Below the pieces are notes generated by a model. That model had not been told where the DNA came from. It did not search any database and was given only the letters and a program-made list of their open reading frames with translations. A stretch of 13,627 nucleotides of DNA from assembly GCA_007133145.1 (NCBI GenBank), contig SLNF01000051.1, forward strand, positions 1 through 13,627, written 5' to 3'. The DNA comes from Nitriliruptorales bacterium (GTDB taxonomy: Bacteria > Actinomycetota > Nitriliruptoria > Euzebyales > Egibacteraceae). Made by a program: the position numbers and the translations under genes. Below are positions 1 to 7,557 of this stretch, piece after piece (position 1 is the first letter of the stretch; each line of letters starts with the position of its first letter).

Positions 1-389
1 CCGACGTCGGCTTCCGGGTGCCACCGGCGCTCGAGCCGCTGCGTGAGCAGGTGCTGTCGATCGTCGAGCAACTCGAGGAGTTCCAGCGCTCGGCCGCCGA
101 CGAGCTCGGCCTCGACGAGGAGGGCGTGCCCTTCCACGAGAAGAAGGAGGTCACGTCGGCGTTGCGACGACTCGCGCCGATCGGCCTCAGCACCGACATC
201 ATCTGGACGGCGAACGTGCGCACCTTGCGCCATGTCATCGAGATGCGCACCGCGCCCGGCGCCGAGGAGGAGCTGCGCCTCGTCTTCGACGCGATCGCCG
301 CGCGCATGGTCACCGAGGCGCCGGGGCTCCTCCAGGACTTCACCCGCCACGACGACGGCAGCTGGGTTCCCGAGCACCGCAAGGTCTGA
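1..389 (+). CDS. thyX: Flavin-dependent thymidylate synthase ThyX, C-terminal part (5' end outside window)
   Basis: ThyX makes dTMP from dUMP in the cytoplasm, using methylenetetrahydrofolate and FAD-mediated hydride transfer. Only the last ~129 codons are present. The frame is open from base 3, so the GTG at 18 is most likely an internal Val rather than a start. Counting from that GTG, the diagnostic block is TANVRTLRHVIEMRT (residues 64-78). It matches the family's C-terminal N-x-R-x-L-R-H-x-(I/L)-x-(M/L)-R motif, whose final Arg (R77 here) lies in the dUMP-binding region. The preceding ALRRLAPIGLSTDIIW and the ending PEHRKV fit a ThyX subgroup with this tail, from memory. The flavin-binding RHRxxS motif lies upstream and cannot be checked. 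Its place ahead of dapA, rnj and ftsK matches mycobacterial gene order and supports the call. It converges on the next gene with 27 bases between stop codons. Confidence 0.85.
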   Translation, partial: DVGFRVPPALEPLREQVLSIVEQLEEFQRSAADELGLDEEGVPFHEKKEVTSALRRLAPIGLSTDIIWTANVRTLRHVIEMRTAPGAEEELRLVFDAIAARMVTEAPGLLQDFTRHDDGSWVPEHRKV

Positions 390-416
390 GGACGACGTGC
401 GGTGCCCGCGGCGCGG

Positions 417-3400
417 TTAGGCCTGCGTCGCGGGACGGTGCTCGCGAAGCATCTCCTCGGCCACCTCGCGCAGCGTCTTGGGCGTGAAGGGCTTGGCGAG
501 CCAGCGGGTCCGCGGCCCGGCGCCCACGACCGCCTGGTGGTAGCCGGAGATGAGCAGCACCGGCGGTTGGGCCTGCCCGGAGCGGGCGAGGCGCGCGAGG
601 TCGAGACCCCCACCGTCGGTGAGGATGAAGTTCGTGATGACGAGGTCGGGCAGGCCGTGGTCGGCGAGCTGCGCCGACGCCGCGGTGCAGCTCGCGGCGG
701 CATGTACGACGTGCCCGGCGCGCTCGAGCTCGGCGGCGAGCAGCGCGCGGACCTCGGGCGCGTCCTCGACGAGGAGGATCCTCGCCGACGGCGGCGGGGC
801 CTTGGTGCGCTCCGGCGGCGGGTCCGCGGGGGTGATCGCCGGCAGGAGCACGGTGACCGCGGTGCCCTGCCCCGGCGCGCTGTCGAGGGTGAGGGCGCCC
901 TCGGCGGCGGCGACGATGCCCGAGGCCGAGGACAGGCCGAGCCCGGGGGCGCGCTCCGGCCGGGTCGTGAAGAACGGCTCGACGGCGCGCTCGCGCGTGG
1001 CCTCGTCCATGCCGACGCCGGTGTCGACGACGACGACGCGGACGTAGCGTCCGGCAGTGACGCCGAGCTCGGTGGCCTCGTCGGGGTCGAGGTCGACCTC
1101 GTCGGTGCGCAGCGACAGTCGGCCGCCCTCGGGCATCGCGTCGCGCGCGTTGACGGTGAGGCTCAGCACGACCTGCTCGAAGCGGTTGGGGTCGATGCGG
1201 GCGATCACGGGGCCTTCGGCGTCGATGTCGAGGGTCACCGCGTCGGGCACGAGCCGCTCGAGCACCCCACGCATCCGGTCGATGAGCTCGGCGACGTCGA
1301 CGTCGACGGGTTCGCGCTCGGCGCTGCGGCTGAGGGTCAGCAGGTGGTCGGTGAGCGTCGCCGTGCCGTGCGCGGCGCGCATGACCTCGTCGAGCTCGAC
1401 GCGGTGCTCGGGTCCGAGGCCCTCGCTCAGCCGCTCGATGTGGGCGAGCTGGCGCGTGAGGAGGTCCATGACGTCGTGGGCGATGCCGCCGGCGAGCCGG
1501 CCGACCGCCTCGAGGCGCTGACCGCGTCGCAGCTGCGCGTCGAGCTCGAGGCGCGCGACCGCGGCGGCGAGCACCTGGGCGACCGAGCGGATGAACTCCG
1601 ACTCGTCCGTGCCGATGCGCGCGGCGCTGACCTCGAGCACGCCCCACTCCGCGCGGTGCCCGGGGATCGAGGTGCACAGGCGCGCGCTGCCGTCGGCCTC
1701 GCGCACGATCGTGTCGCGCACGATCGCCTCGGAGGACACGGCCTCGTGCTCGCCGCCGGCGACGCTGCTGCCGACCGGTCGCAGGGCGCCGCCCTGGTCG
1801 GGCCCCTCGAGCAGGCGCACCTCCGCCCCCTCGATGACCGCGCCGATGACCTCGGCGGTGTCCTGGGCGAGGGCGTCGGCGGTGACCTCGCCGAGGGCGA
1901 GGCGACCCAGCTCGGCGAGGGCGTGCTCGCGCTCGGCGCGTGCCGCGAGCTGGCGGGCGGTCTCGTGCTCGGCGGTGACGTCGATCGTCACGCCGATGAC
2001 GCGCTCGGCGAAGCCCTGCGCGTCGGCGACGGCACCCCCGAGCGTGCGCAGCCAGCGCTCCTCGCCGGTGGCGCTGTTGAGGCGCACCTCGACCTCGAGC
2101 GGCGTCGAGACCCGGATCGTCTCCGCGAGCGTCTCGGCGAGGGTGCCACGGTCGGCGGGGTGGATGCTCTCGAGCATCTCGTCGTAGGTGGAGGGCAGCC
2201 GCTGGCCGATGCTGCGGAACATCCCCTCCATGTTCTCCGACCAGTGCATCTCGCCGCTCTCGACCTCCCACTCCCAGATGCCGAGCCGGCCGACCTGCAG
2301 GGCGAGGAGGTAACGGCGCAGGGTCTCGGTGCGCGCGGCGACGGCCTGTTCGAGCTCGGTCTTGCGGGCGGCGAGCTCGGCATCGGTGCGCTCACGCTCG
2401 GCGAGCATGCGGTTGAAGGCGCGGGCGGCGTCGGCGAGCTCGTCCTCGCCCTCGTCGTCGACGCGCGGGGCGTGGCCGCGCGCGGCGAGGCTGCGCAGGG
2501 CCGCTGAGAGCTCGGAGAGGCGCGCGACGGTGCGGCGGCCGATGAGCAGCGCGAGGAGCGCCGCGAGGAAGATCGCCGCAGCGGCCGCGACGGCGAGCTG
2601 CGCGCGGGTCGTGTTGATCTCGCCCGCGGCGACCGCGGCGGGCTCCTGGACGACGACGAACCAGGGGGCGCCGTCCACCGCGGCGGCCTCGGCGAGCCAG
2701 CCATCGACCTCGAGACTGCCTGGGCCCTGGTCGAGCAAGGCGGCGACGACGGGATCGTCGCTGCGGTCGAGGTCGTCGAGGCTGTCGCCCTCGAGCGGCG
2801 CGTCGGACGCGGCGAGGAGGATGCCGCGCTCGTCGACGAGTCGCGCCTGCCAGCCCTCGGGCAGGTCGGGAGCGAGGATCGGCGCGTAGAACCGCGGGTT
2901 GGCGTCGGCGAGGCCGAGGGAGGCCCCGACGAGCCCGACGGTGGCCTCGTCGTCGCGCAGCGGCGTCGCGAGCGCGAGGGCGAAGTCGCCGGCGGCGTCG
3001 ACCGAGACCGCCTCGACGACGGTCTCGTCGGCGGCCAGCGCTGCGGTGTAGGCCCGTCCGGCGCGGCTCTCGCCCTCGTCGCCGGGCGCCGACGGGCGGG
3101 CGACGATGCGCAGATCGGCGTCGAGGACGGTGAAGGCCTGGAACACCCCGCTGGCCTCGTCGAGCAGGGCGAGGTCGTCGCGCAGCTCCCCGACGGGACG
3201 CGAGGGCAGCAGCCGCGGCGAGGCCGCGACCGCCTCGAGCTCGTCGATGGCCCGCTCGAGGTCGACCGACAGGGCGGTGGCGGTGGTGCTCGCCTGGACC
3301 GCGAGGCGCTCGGTCTCGGTCTCGAGCAGGAGCCGGCGCAACGCGGGGTCGCCGACGAAGGCGTAGACGAGGGCGAGGAGCAGCGCCGCGAGCAGCACGA

Positions 3401-3473
3401 CCGCGACGAGCCGCGTCGGCAGCCGACGACGCCAGGGGATCGCCGGACCCCCGCGGTGCTGCGCTCGAGCCAT
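417..3473 (-). CDS. Hybrid sensor histidine kinase (Cache-like, HAMP, PAS, GAF, HisKA/HATPase, degenerate receiver)
   Basis: This is an inner-membrane signalling kinase of 1018 residues. I chose ATG 3473 because GGAGG lies 4 bases before it and the basic N-terminus runs straight into TM1 (about 22-40). A longer frame reaches 3623 but would overlap the divergent promoter region. About 250 extracytoplasmic residues resemble a double-Cache ligand sensor. TM2 (292-313), HAMP and a coiled coil follow, then PAS (about 394-510), GAF (520-655) and the kinase core. The H-box is GGIAHDVMDLL with His666. The N-box is VNARDAMPEGG (Asn775), G1 is DTGVGMD (Asp817), the F-box is EPFFTTRP and G2 is GLGLSSASG. 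These are NtrB-type hybrid-kinase motifs, except that the usual HDFNN reads HDVMD. The C-terminal receiver (about 897-1015) keeps the acidic pair (Asp904), Ser976 and Lys994, but the phospho-acceptor position is Asn948. The ligand and partner are unknown. Confidence 0.9.
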   Translation of the reverse strand: MARAQHRGGPAIPWRRRLPTRLVAVVLLAALLLALVYAFVGDPALRRLLLETETERLAVQASTTATALSVDLERAIDELEAVAASPRLLPSRPVGELRDDLALLDEASGVFQAFTVLDADLRIVARPSAPGDEGESRAGRAYTAALAADETVVEAVSVDAAGDFALALATPLRDDEATVGLVGASLGLADANPRFYAPILAPDLPEGWQARLVDERGILLAASDAPLEGDSLDDLDRSDDPVVAALLDQGPGSLEVDGWLAEAAAVDGAPWFVVVQEPAAVAAGEINTTRAQLAVAAAAAIFLAALLALLIGRRTVARLSELSAALRSLAARGHAPRVDDEGEDELADAARAFNRMLAERERTDAELAARKTELEQAVAARTETLRRYLLALQVGRLGIWEWEVESGEMHWSENMEGMFRSIGQRLPSTYDEMLESIHPADRGTLAETLAETIRVSTPLEVEVRLNSATGEERWLRTLGGAVADAQGFAERVIGVTIDVTAEHETARQLAARAEREHALAELGRLALGEVTADALAQDTAEVIGAVIEGAEVRLLEGPDQGGALRPVGSSVAGGEHEAVSSEAIVRDTIVREADGSARLCTSIPGHRAEWGVLEVSAARIGTDESEFIRSVAQVLAAAVARLELDAQLRRGQRLEAVGRLAGGIAHDVMDLLTRQLAHIERLSEGLGPEHRVELDEVMRAAHGTATLTDHLLTLSRSAEREPVDVDVAELIDRMRGVLERLVPDAVTLDIDAEGPVIARIDPNRFEQVVLSLTVNARDAMPEGGRLSLRTDEVDLDPDEATELGVTAGRYVRVVVVDTGVGMDEATRERAVEPFFTTRPERAPGLGLSSASGIVAAAEGALTLDSAPGQGTAVTVLLPAITPADPPPERTKAPPPSARILLVEDAPEVRALLAAELERAGHVVHAAASCTAASAQLADHGLPDLVITNFILTDGGGLDLARLARSGQAQPPVLLISGYHQAVVGAGPRTRWLAKPFTPKTLREVAEEMLREHRPATQA

Positions 3474-3477
3474 CCCA

Positions 3478-3482
3478 CCTCC
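3478..3482 (-). promoter_or_regulatory. Ribosome binding site of the hybrid kinase
   Basis: On the minus strand GGAGG, followed by TGGG, directly precedes ATG 3473. This is a near-perfect Shine-Dalgarno sequence at 4-base spacing. It decides the start in favour of the 1018-residue product rather than the longer frame open to 3623. Confidence 0.75.
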
Positions 3483-3526
3483 GTCGACGACACGCCGTGC
3501 CCACGCGTCCAGGGCACGTTCTCGGC

Positions 3527-3532
3527 AGCCTA
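3527..3532 (-). promoter_or_regulatory. Possible -10 element for the hybrid kinase
   Basis: The minus strand reads TAGGCT, which fits the actinobacterial -10 pattern TANNNT. It would put transcription start near 3520 and give a leader of about 47 bases that includes the Shine-Dalgarno site. I see no convincing -35 hexamer upstream. In DNA this rich in G+C, A/T-containing hexamers are scarce, which gives the match modest weight. Confidence 0.35.
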
Positions 3533-3560
3533 CCGCCGACGGCGTGGGGCTCACGCCGCC

Positions 3561-3596
3561 GCAGCCGCGGGCGTCCCGTCGCGGCAGCCGCGGGCG
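3561..3596. repeat. 13-bp direct repeat in the divergent promoter region
   Basis: GCAGCCGCGGGCG occurs exactly at 3561-3573 and again at 3584-3596, a start-to-start distance of 23 bp, about two helical turns. Both copies lie in the 148-bp gap between two divergent kinase genes. The second copy ends 12 bases before the -10-like hexamer of the rightward gene, so it overlaps where a -35 would sit. This spacing fits a transcription-factor operator read from one face of the helix. G+C-rich sequence produces such repeats by chance more often than balanced DNA does, so function is inference. Confidence 0.4.
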
Positions 3597-3608
3597 CGAC
3601 GCCGCCGC

Positions 3609-3614
3609 TACGAT
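3609..3614 (+). promoter_or_regulatory. Leaderless-type -10 element for the rightward kinase-like gene
   Basis: TACGAT (TANNNT pattern) is followed by 7 bases and then ATG 3622. The expected transcription start is therefore at the start codon itself. No Shine-Dalgarno sequence is seen before this ATG, which fits leaderless translation, a common mode in actinobacteria. No clear -35 is visible. Confidence 0.5.
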
Positions 3615-3621
3615 CCCGCCC

Positions 3622-4899
3622 ATGCAGCCCGCCGTCGCCGACCGACCACTCCTGGCCCGCGCCGACTGGCGCGTGCAGGCGCCCGACGTCGTCCTCCTGC
3701 GCCGCTTCGGCTACGTCCGCGCGGTCGGCGGGGTCACATGGACGCTCATCGTCGTGCTGTTGCTCTGGCGGCTCGGCGACACGGCGCTGCCGCTGGCCCT
3801 CGGCGTGCCGGTCCTCGTCGTCGTCACCGCGGTCTACTTCGCCCGCTCGCTGCGCTACCCGCGGGCGATGGTCACCGTCTCGCTCGTCGCCGACGCCATC
3901 GTCCTCGCCTCGGCGATCGCCTTCTTCGGGGGCACCGGCTCGGGGCTCGTCCTGCTCTACGCGATCGTCGTCGTGAGCGCCGGGCTCCTCCTCGGCCCCG
4001 CGAGCGCGGCGTGGTTCACCCTGCTGTGCCTGCTGCTCGGCCTCGGCCAGCTCGGCCTCGAGCAGCTCGGGCTGACCCCTGAGCTCCTCCACCGCCCCGG
4101 TCTCGGTGACCGCCTCGCGGTCCTCGCCGCGAGCAGCGCGGGCCTCGTGAGCGTCGGCTACCTCTCCGCGACCTACGCCAGCCGCCTGCACGAGCTCATC
4201 GCCGACGCCGGCCTCGAGGCCGCGCGCGCCCGCGATCGGGGTCAGCGCCGTCGGCGCTACGTCGAGCAGGCGGGGGAGGAGGCCTCGCGTCGCCTCGACG
4301 AGCTCGGGGGGCTCGCCACGAGCCTCGCGTCCGGCGAGCTCGAGCCCGCGCGGCAGGCCGAGCTCGCGGGCCGGCTGCGCTCCCGGCTCGCCGAGCTCGA
4401 CACCGCGGTCGCCGAGCTCGGCGATGCCGCGGCGCTCGACCTCCTGCGCGAGGCCCGACCCGAGCCGGTCGCGCTCGACGAGGTCGTCGACGATGCGCGG
4501 CGGGCGTTGGCTGGCCGCCTCGCCGGTCACGTCGTCACCGTCGACGTGCCGTCGATCACCGTCGTCGGCGATGCGCGCGCGGCCCGCCGGGCGGTGTTCA
4601 CCCTCCTCGAGAACGTCGCGGCGCACACCCCTGCGGGCACCCGCGCCCACGTCGCGGCGCGCCGCAGCGGCGGGCACGGGGTCCTCGCGGTCACCGACGA
4701 CGGACCGGGGGTCCCGCCGGAGGAGGCCGAGCGCCTCTTCGAGCCCGACGGCGAGGGTGCGGTGGGGCTGCCGCTCGTGCGCGAGCTGTGCGAGGCGATG
4801 GGTGCGGAGGTCCATCACGAGCCGGCCGCGCACGGCGGCGCGCGCTTCGTCCTCACGTTCCGGCTCGCGCCGGGGAGCGGCCGGGGCGACGAGGGCTGA
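3622..4899 (+). CDS. Six-helix membrane sensor with degenerate histidine-kinase domain
   Basis: The 425-residue product starts with about six membrane helices (roughly 34-50, 55-75, 83-102, 107-126, 129-147, 164-186). A charged coiled-coil linker and a GHKL-type ATPase-like domain follow. N-box remnant LLENVAAHTP (Glu330, Asn331), G1 DDGPGVP (359-365) and F-box LFEP are visible. The G2 box is GLPL rather than GLGL. Aligning RRYVEQAGEEASRRL (211-225) with the usual RR(F/L)V-x-x-x-(S/A)-HELRTPL puts Glu219 at the phospho-His position. No other His lies in a plausible H-box context. His190 follows the last helix directly and looks too early. I infer a pseudokinase or a strongly diverged kinase. 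ATG 3622 is chosen for its leaderless promoter. An in-frame GTG 26 codons upstream would extend into the intergenic repeats with a Pro/Arg/Gly-rich sequence. It is divergent from the hybrid kinase and 69 bases before dapA. Confidence 0.8.
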   Translation: MQPAVADRPLLARADWRVQAPDVVLLRRFGYVRAVGGVTWTLIVVLLLWRLGDTALPLALGVPVLVVVTAVYFARSLRYPRAMVTVSLVADAIVLASAIAFFGGTGSGLVLLYAIVVVSAGLLLGPASAAWFTLLCLLLGLGQLGLEQLGLTPELLHRPGLGDRLAVLAASSAGLVSVGYLSATYASRLHELIADAGLEAARARDRGQRRRRYVEQAGEEASRRLDELGGLATSLASGELEPARQAELAGRLRSRLAELDTAVAELGDAAALDLLREARPEPVALDEVVDDARRALAGRLAGHVVTVDVPSITVVGDARAARRAVFTLLENVAAHTPAGTRAHVAARRSGGHGVLAVTDDGPGVPPEEAERLFEPDGEGAVGLPLVRELCEAMGAEVHHEPAAHGGARFVLTFRLAPGSGRGDEG

Positions 4900-4953
4900 G
4901 GCCAGCCGACGCGGTGCCCACGCCGCCTCCGACGCCGCGACCGGGGTGACCGC

Positions 4954-4959
4954 TAGACT
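4954..4959 (+). promoter_or_regulatory. Candidate -10 element of the dapA-rnj-ftsK-murG-like operon
   Basis: TAGACT fits TANNNT and ends 9 bases before ATG 4969. Transcription would start at or a few bases before the dapA start codon. No Shine-Dalgarno sequence lies ahead of that ATG, so a leaderless or near-leaderless mRNA is likely. I found no convincing -35 about 17 bases upstream. It is the only promoter-like element seen before the operon. Confidence 0.5.
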
Positions 4960-4968
4960 CCGGACACC

Positions 4969-5898
4969 ATGAGCACGCCTGAGGACCACCCCACACCGGA
5001 CCCGCCGCTCGGACGGGTCCTCACCGCGCTGGCCACGCCCTTCCACGCCGACGGCTCGCTCGATCTCGACGGCGCGCAGCGCCTCGCCGCGCACTGCGTC
5101 GAGCACGGCGCCGACGGCCTCGTCGTCTGCGGCACGACCGGCGAGTCGCCGACGCTGTCGCACGACGAGACCCTCGCGATGTTCCGCGCGGTCGTGGAGG
5201 CCGTCGGCGAGCGCGCCTCGATCGTCGCCGGCACCGGCAAGAACGCCACCGCCGAGACCGTCACCCTGACCCGCGAGGCCGCCGCGACCGGCGTCGACGG
5301 CATCCTCGTCGTCACCCCGTACTACAACCGCCCGTCGCAGCGCGGTCTCACCGCCCACTTCGAGGCCGTCGCCGCCGCCGCCGGCGACCTCCCGGTCATC
5401 CTCTACAACATCCCGGGGCGCACCGCGCGGGAGATCACCGTCGCCACCGTCGTCGACCTCGCCGAGCGCGTCGACAACATCGCCGGGGTCAAGGACGCCG
5501 TCGGGGACCTCGGCAAGACCTCCTGGGTGGCGGCGCGGACCCCGGAGGACTTCGTCATCTACGCCGGCGACGACGCCGCGACGCTGCCGATGCTCGCCGT
5601 CGGCGGCGCCGGGGTGATCAGCGTCTCCTCCCACCTCGCGGGGGAGGACTTCGCCGAGATGATCGCGGCGTTCCCCACCGACCCGGCGCGCGCGCGGGCG
5701 CACCACCAGCGGCTGCTGCCGCTCATCGGTGCGCTCATGACCACCGATCCCAGCCCCGGGCCGCTCAAGGCAGCGCTGCGGCTCCTCGGGCTGCCCGGCG
5801 GTCCGGTTCGCGCCCCCCTCGTCGACGTCGACGAGCACACCCTCGAGGTGATCGAGCAGGCCCTCGTCGCCTACGGCCTCCTGGAGCCCTCATCGTGA
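4969..5898 (+). CDS. dapA: 4-hydroxy-tetrahydrodipicolinate synthase DapA
   Basis: DapA condenses pyruvate with L-aspartate semialdehyde, the first committed step to diaminopimelate and lysine, in the cytoplasm. The 309-residue length is normal for the family. The (beta/alpha)8 aldolase signatures are all present. GTTGES (55-60) holds the Thr pair of the proton relay, TPYYNRPSQ (116-124) the catalytic Tyr, and NIPGRT (147-152) the Arg (R151) that binds the semialdehyde carboxylate. GVKDA (173-177) holds the Schiff-base Lys175. The N-terminus before GRVLTALATPF has about 14 extra polar, Pro-rich residues, as often seen in actinobacteria. ATG 4969 is preceded by a -10-like TAGACT and no Shine-Dalgarno sequence. 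The stop overlaps the rnj start by four bases, which indicates translational coupling. thyX, its usual upstream neighbour, is separated from it here by two kinase-type genes. Confidence 0.97.
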   Translation: MSTPEDHPTPDPPLGRVLTALATPFHADGSLDLDGAQRLAAHCVEHGADGLVVCGTTGESPTLSHDETLAMFRAVVEAVGERASIVAGTGKNATAETVTLTREAAATGVDGILVVTPYYNRPSQRGLTAHFEAVAAAAGDLPVILYNIPGRTAREITVATVVDLAERVDNIAGVKDAVGDLGKTSWVAARTPEDFVIYAGDDAATLPMLAVGGAGVISVSSHLAGEDFAEMIAAFPTDPARARAHHQRLLPLIGALMTTDPSPGPLKAALRLLGLPGGPVRAPLVDVDEHTLEVIEQALVAYGLLEPSS

Positions 5899-7553
5899 CA
5901 GCCCCGCATCCACCGGTCGCCGTCGCGTTCTACGGGGGGCTCGGTGAGATCGGGCGGAACATGGCCTCGATCGACGTCGACGGGCGCCTCCTCATCGTCG
6001 ACGTCGGGCTCATCTTCCCCGAAGCCGAGCACTTCGGTGTCGACCTCATCCTGCCTGACTGGAGCGCCCTCGCCGAGCGTGCCACCGACCTCGAGGCCGT
6101 CGTCATCACCCACGGCCACGAGGACCACATGGGGGCCCTGCCCTTCTTCCTGCGGGACTTCCCCCACGTGCCGGTCTACGGCACGAAGCTCACCGTCGGG
6201 CTCATCGAGGCCAAGCTCGAGGAGCACCCGGAGGTCGACGCCGAGCTCCGCGAGGTCGAGGCCGGCGAGCGACTCGAGCTCGGCCCGTTCGACCTCGAGT
6301 TCGTCGGGGTGACGCACTCCATCCCCGACGGGGTCGCCGTGGCGGTGCACACCCCGCACGGCACGATCCTGCACTCCGGGGACTTCAAGCTCGACCAGAC
6401 CCCCATCGACGGGCAGCCCACCGACGTACCCCACCTCGCCGCGCTTGGCGACGAGGGTGTCGCGCTCGTGCTCGCCGACTCGACGAACGCCGAGAGCCCC
6501 GGCTTCGTGCCGAGCGAGAAGACCGTCGGCTCGACGATGCACGACGTCTTCGAGCACGCCACCGGACGGATCGTCCTCACGACCTTCGCGAGCCACATCC
6601 ACCGGGTCCAGCAGGCCATCGACGCTGCGGTGGCCGTGGGGCGCAAGGTCTGCTTCGTCGGCCGGTCGATGCTGCGCAACATGCCGATCGCCCGCGAGCT
6701 CGGGTACCTGAACTACGCCGACGAGGACATCATCGACCTGCGCGAGGTCGCCGGCCTCGCGCGCGAGCAGGTCGCGATCATCTGCACGGGCAGCCAGGGT
6801 GAGCCCTTCGCCGCCCTCTCGCTCATGGCCGCGGGACGCCACAAGCAGGTCAGCCTCGAGCGCGGCGACACCGTCGTCATGGCCTCGAGCGTCATCCCCG
6901 GCAACGAGTCGGCGATCTACCGCTCGGTCAACGGCCTCGTCCGCCAGGGCGCGACGGTCGTCCACAAGGGCATCGCACCGGTTCACGTCTCGGGCCACGC
7001 CGCCGCCGACGAGCTGAAGTTCTTCCACAACGTCCTGCGTTCCGACGCCTTCATCCCCATCCACGGCGAGTACCGTCATCTCGTCGCCCACCGTGAGATC
7101 GCCGTGGAATGTGGGGTGCCCGAGGACCAGGCGCTCGTCTGCGTCGACGGCGACGTCGTCGTGCTCGAGGACGGCCGGGTGCGCCGCGGCGAGGGCTTCC
7201 AGCCCGGCCGTGTCTTCGTCGACGGGCTTGGCGTCGGCGACGTCGGCAACGCCGTGCTGCGCCACCGCGAGCAACTGTCCGCCGACGGCATCTGCGTCGC
7301 CGTCGTCGTCATCGACAGCCGCGCCCGGCTGCTCGGGGACCCGGCGGTGACCCAGAAGGGCGTGATCCACGAGCCGGAGCAGCCGGCCCTGCTCGAGAAG
7401 GCCTCCTCGGCCCTGGCCACCGAGCTCGAGCGGGTCGATCACGACGGCGACCAGGCGACGATCCGCCGGCAGGCGGTGCAGACCCTCGCGCGCTTCTGGC
7501 GTGACGAGGTCGGCCGCCGACCCGTCATCCACGTGCAGATCGTCGAGGCCTAG
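5895..7553 (+). CDS. rnj: Ribonuclease J
   Basis: RNase J is a metallo-beta-lactamase/beta-CASP nuclease. It combines endonuclease and 5'-3' exonuclease activity in mRNA decay and rRNA maturation. The 552 residues match the usual size. Zinc ligands are visible: HGHEDH (73-78), His141 in VTHSIPDG, Asp163 in HSGDF and His390 in IPIHGEYRH. The beta-CASP part carries DSTNAE (195-200), TTFASHIHR (229-237), the GRSM motif and HVSGHAA (364-370), the RNA phosphate-binding loop. The final ~110 residues form the RNase J C-terminal domain. The start is GTG 5895, which overlaps the dapA stop as GTGA. The gene ends 4 bases before ftsK. This dapA-rnj pairing is the mycobacterial arrangement (Rv2753c-Rv2752c). 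Nothing about the protein looks aberrant. Confidence 0.96.
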   Translation: MTAPHPPVAVAFYGGLGEIGRNMASIDVDGRLLIVDVGLIFPEAEHFGVDLILPDWSALAERATDLEAVVITHGHEDHMGALPFFLRDFPHVPVYGTKLTVGLIEAKLEEHPEVDAELREVEAGERLELGPFDLEFVGVTHSIPDGVAVAVHTPHGTILHSGDFKLDQTPIDGQPTDVPHLAALGDEGVALVLADSTNAESPGFVPSEKTVGSTMHDVFEHATGRIVLTTFASHIHRVQQAIDAAVAVGRKVCFVGRSMLRNMPIARELGYLNYADEDIIDLREVAGLAREQVAIICTGSQGEPFAALSLMAAGRHKQVSLERGDTVVMASSVIPGNESAIYRSVNGLVRQGATVVHKGIAPVHVSGHAAADELKFFHNVLRSDAFIPIHGEYRHLVAHREIAVECGVPEDQALVCVDGDVVVLEDGRVRRGEGFQPGRVFVDGLGVGDVGNAVLRHREQLSADGICVAVVVIDSRARLLGDPAVTQKGVIHEPEQPALLEKASSALATELERVDHDGDQATIRRQAVQTLARFWRDEVGRRPVIHVQIVEA

Positions 7554-7557
7554 CGCG

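Noticed and set aside
390..416. Terminator between thyX and the converging kinase gene
   Set aside because: The 27-base gap is G+C-rich but forms no convincing stem with a T-tract.
402..2507. Long plus-strand open frame (701 codons) opposite the hybrid kinase
   Set aside because: It lies fully antisense to a gene with clear domain motifs. Its product is Arg/Gly/Ala-rich low complexity. Such antisense frames are expected in G+C-rich DNA because stop codons are rare.
3474..3623. N-terminal extension of the hybrid kinase to 3623
   Set aside because: The extra 50 codons cover the promoter region of the divergent gene and have no strong Shine-Dalgarno site, whereas ATG 3473 has GGAGG at ideal spacing and leads directly into TM1.
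2392..5838. 1148-codon minus-strand frame spanning three genes
   Set aside because: It runs across the kinase, the kinase-like gene and dapA in shadow frames, with no family motifs and an Arg/Gly/Asp-rich composition. The opposing genes have catalytic motifs in their own frames.
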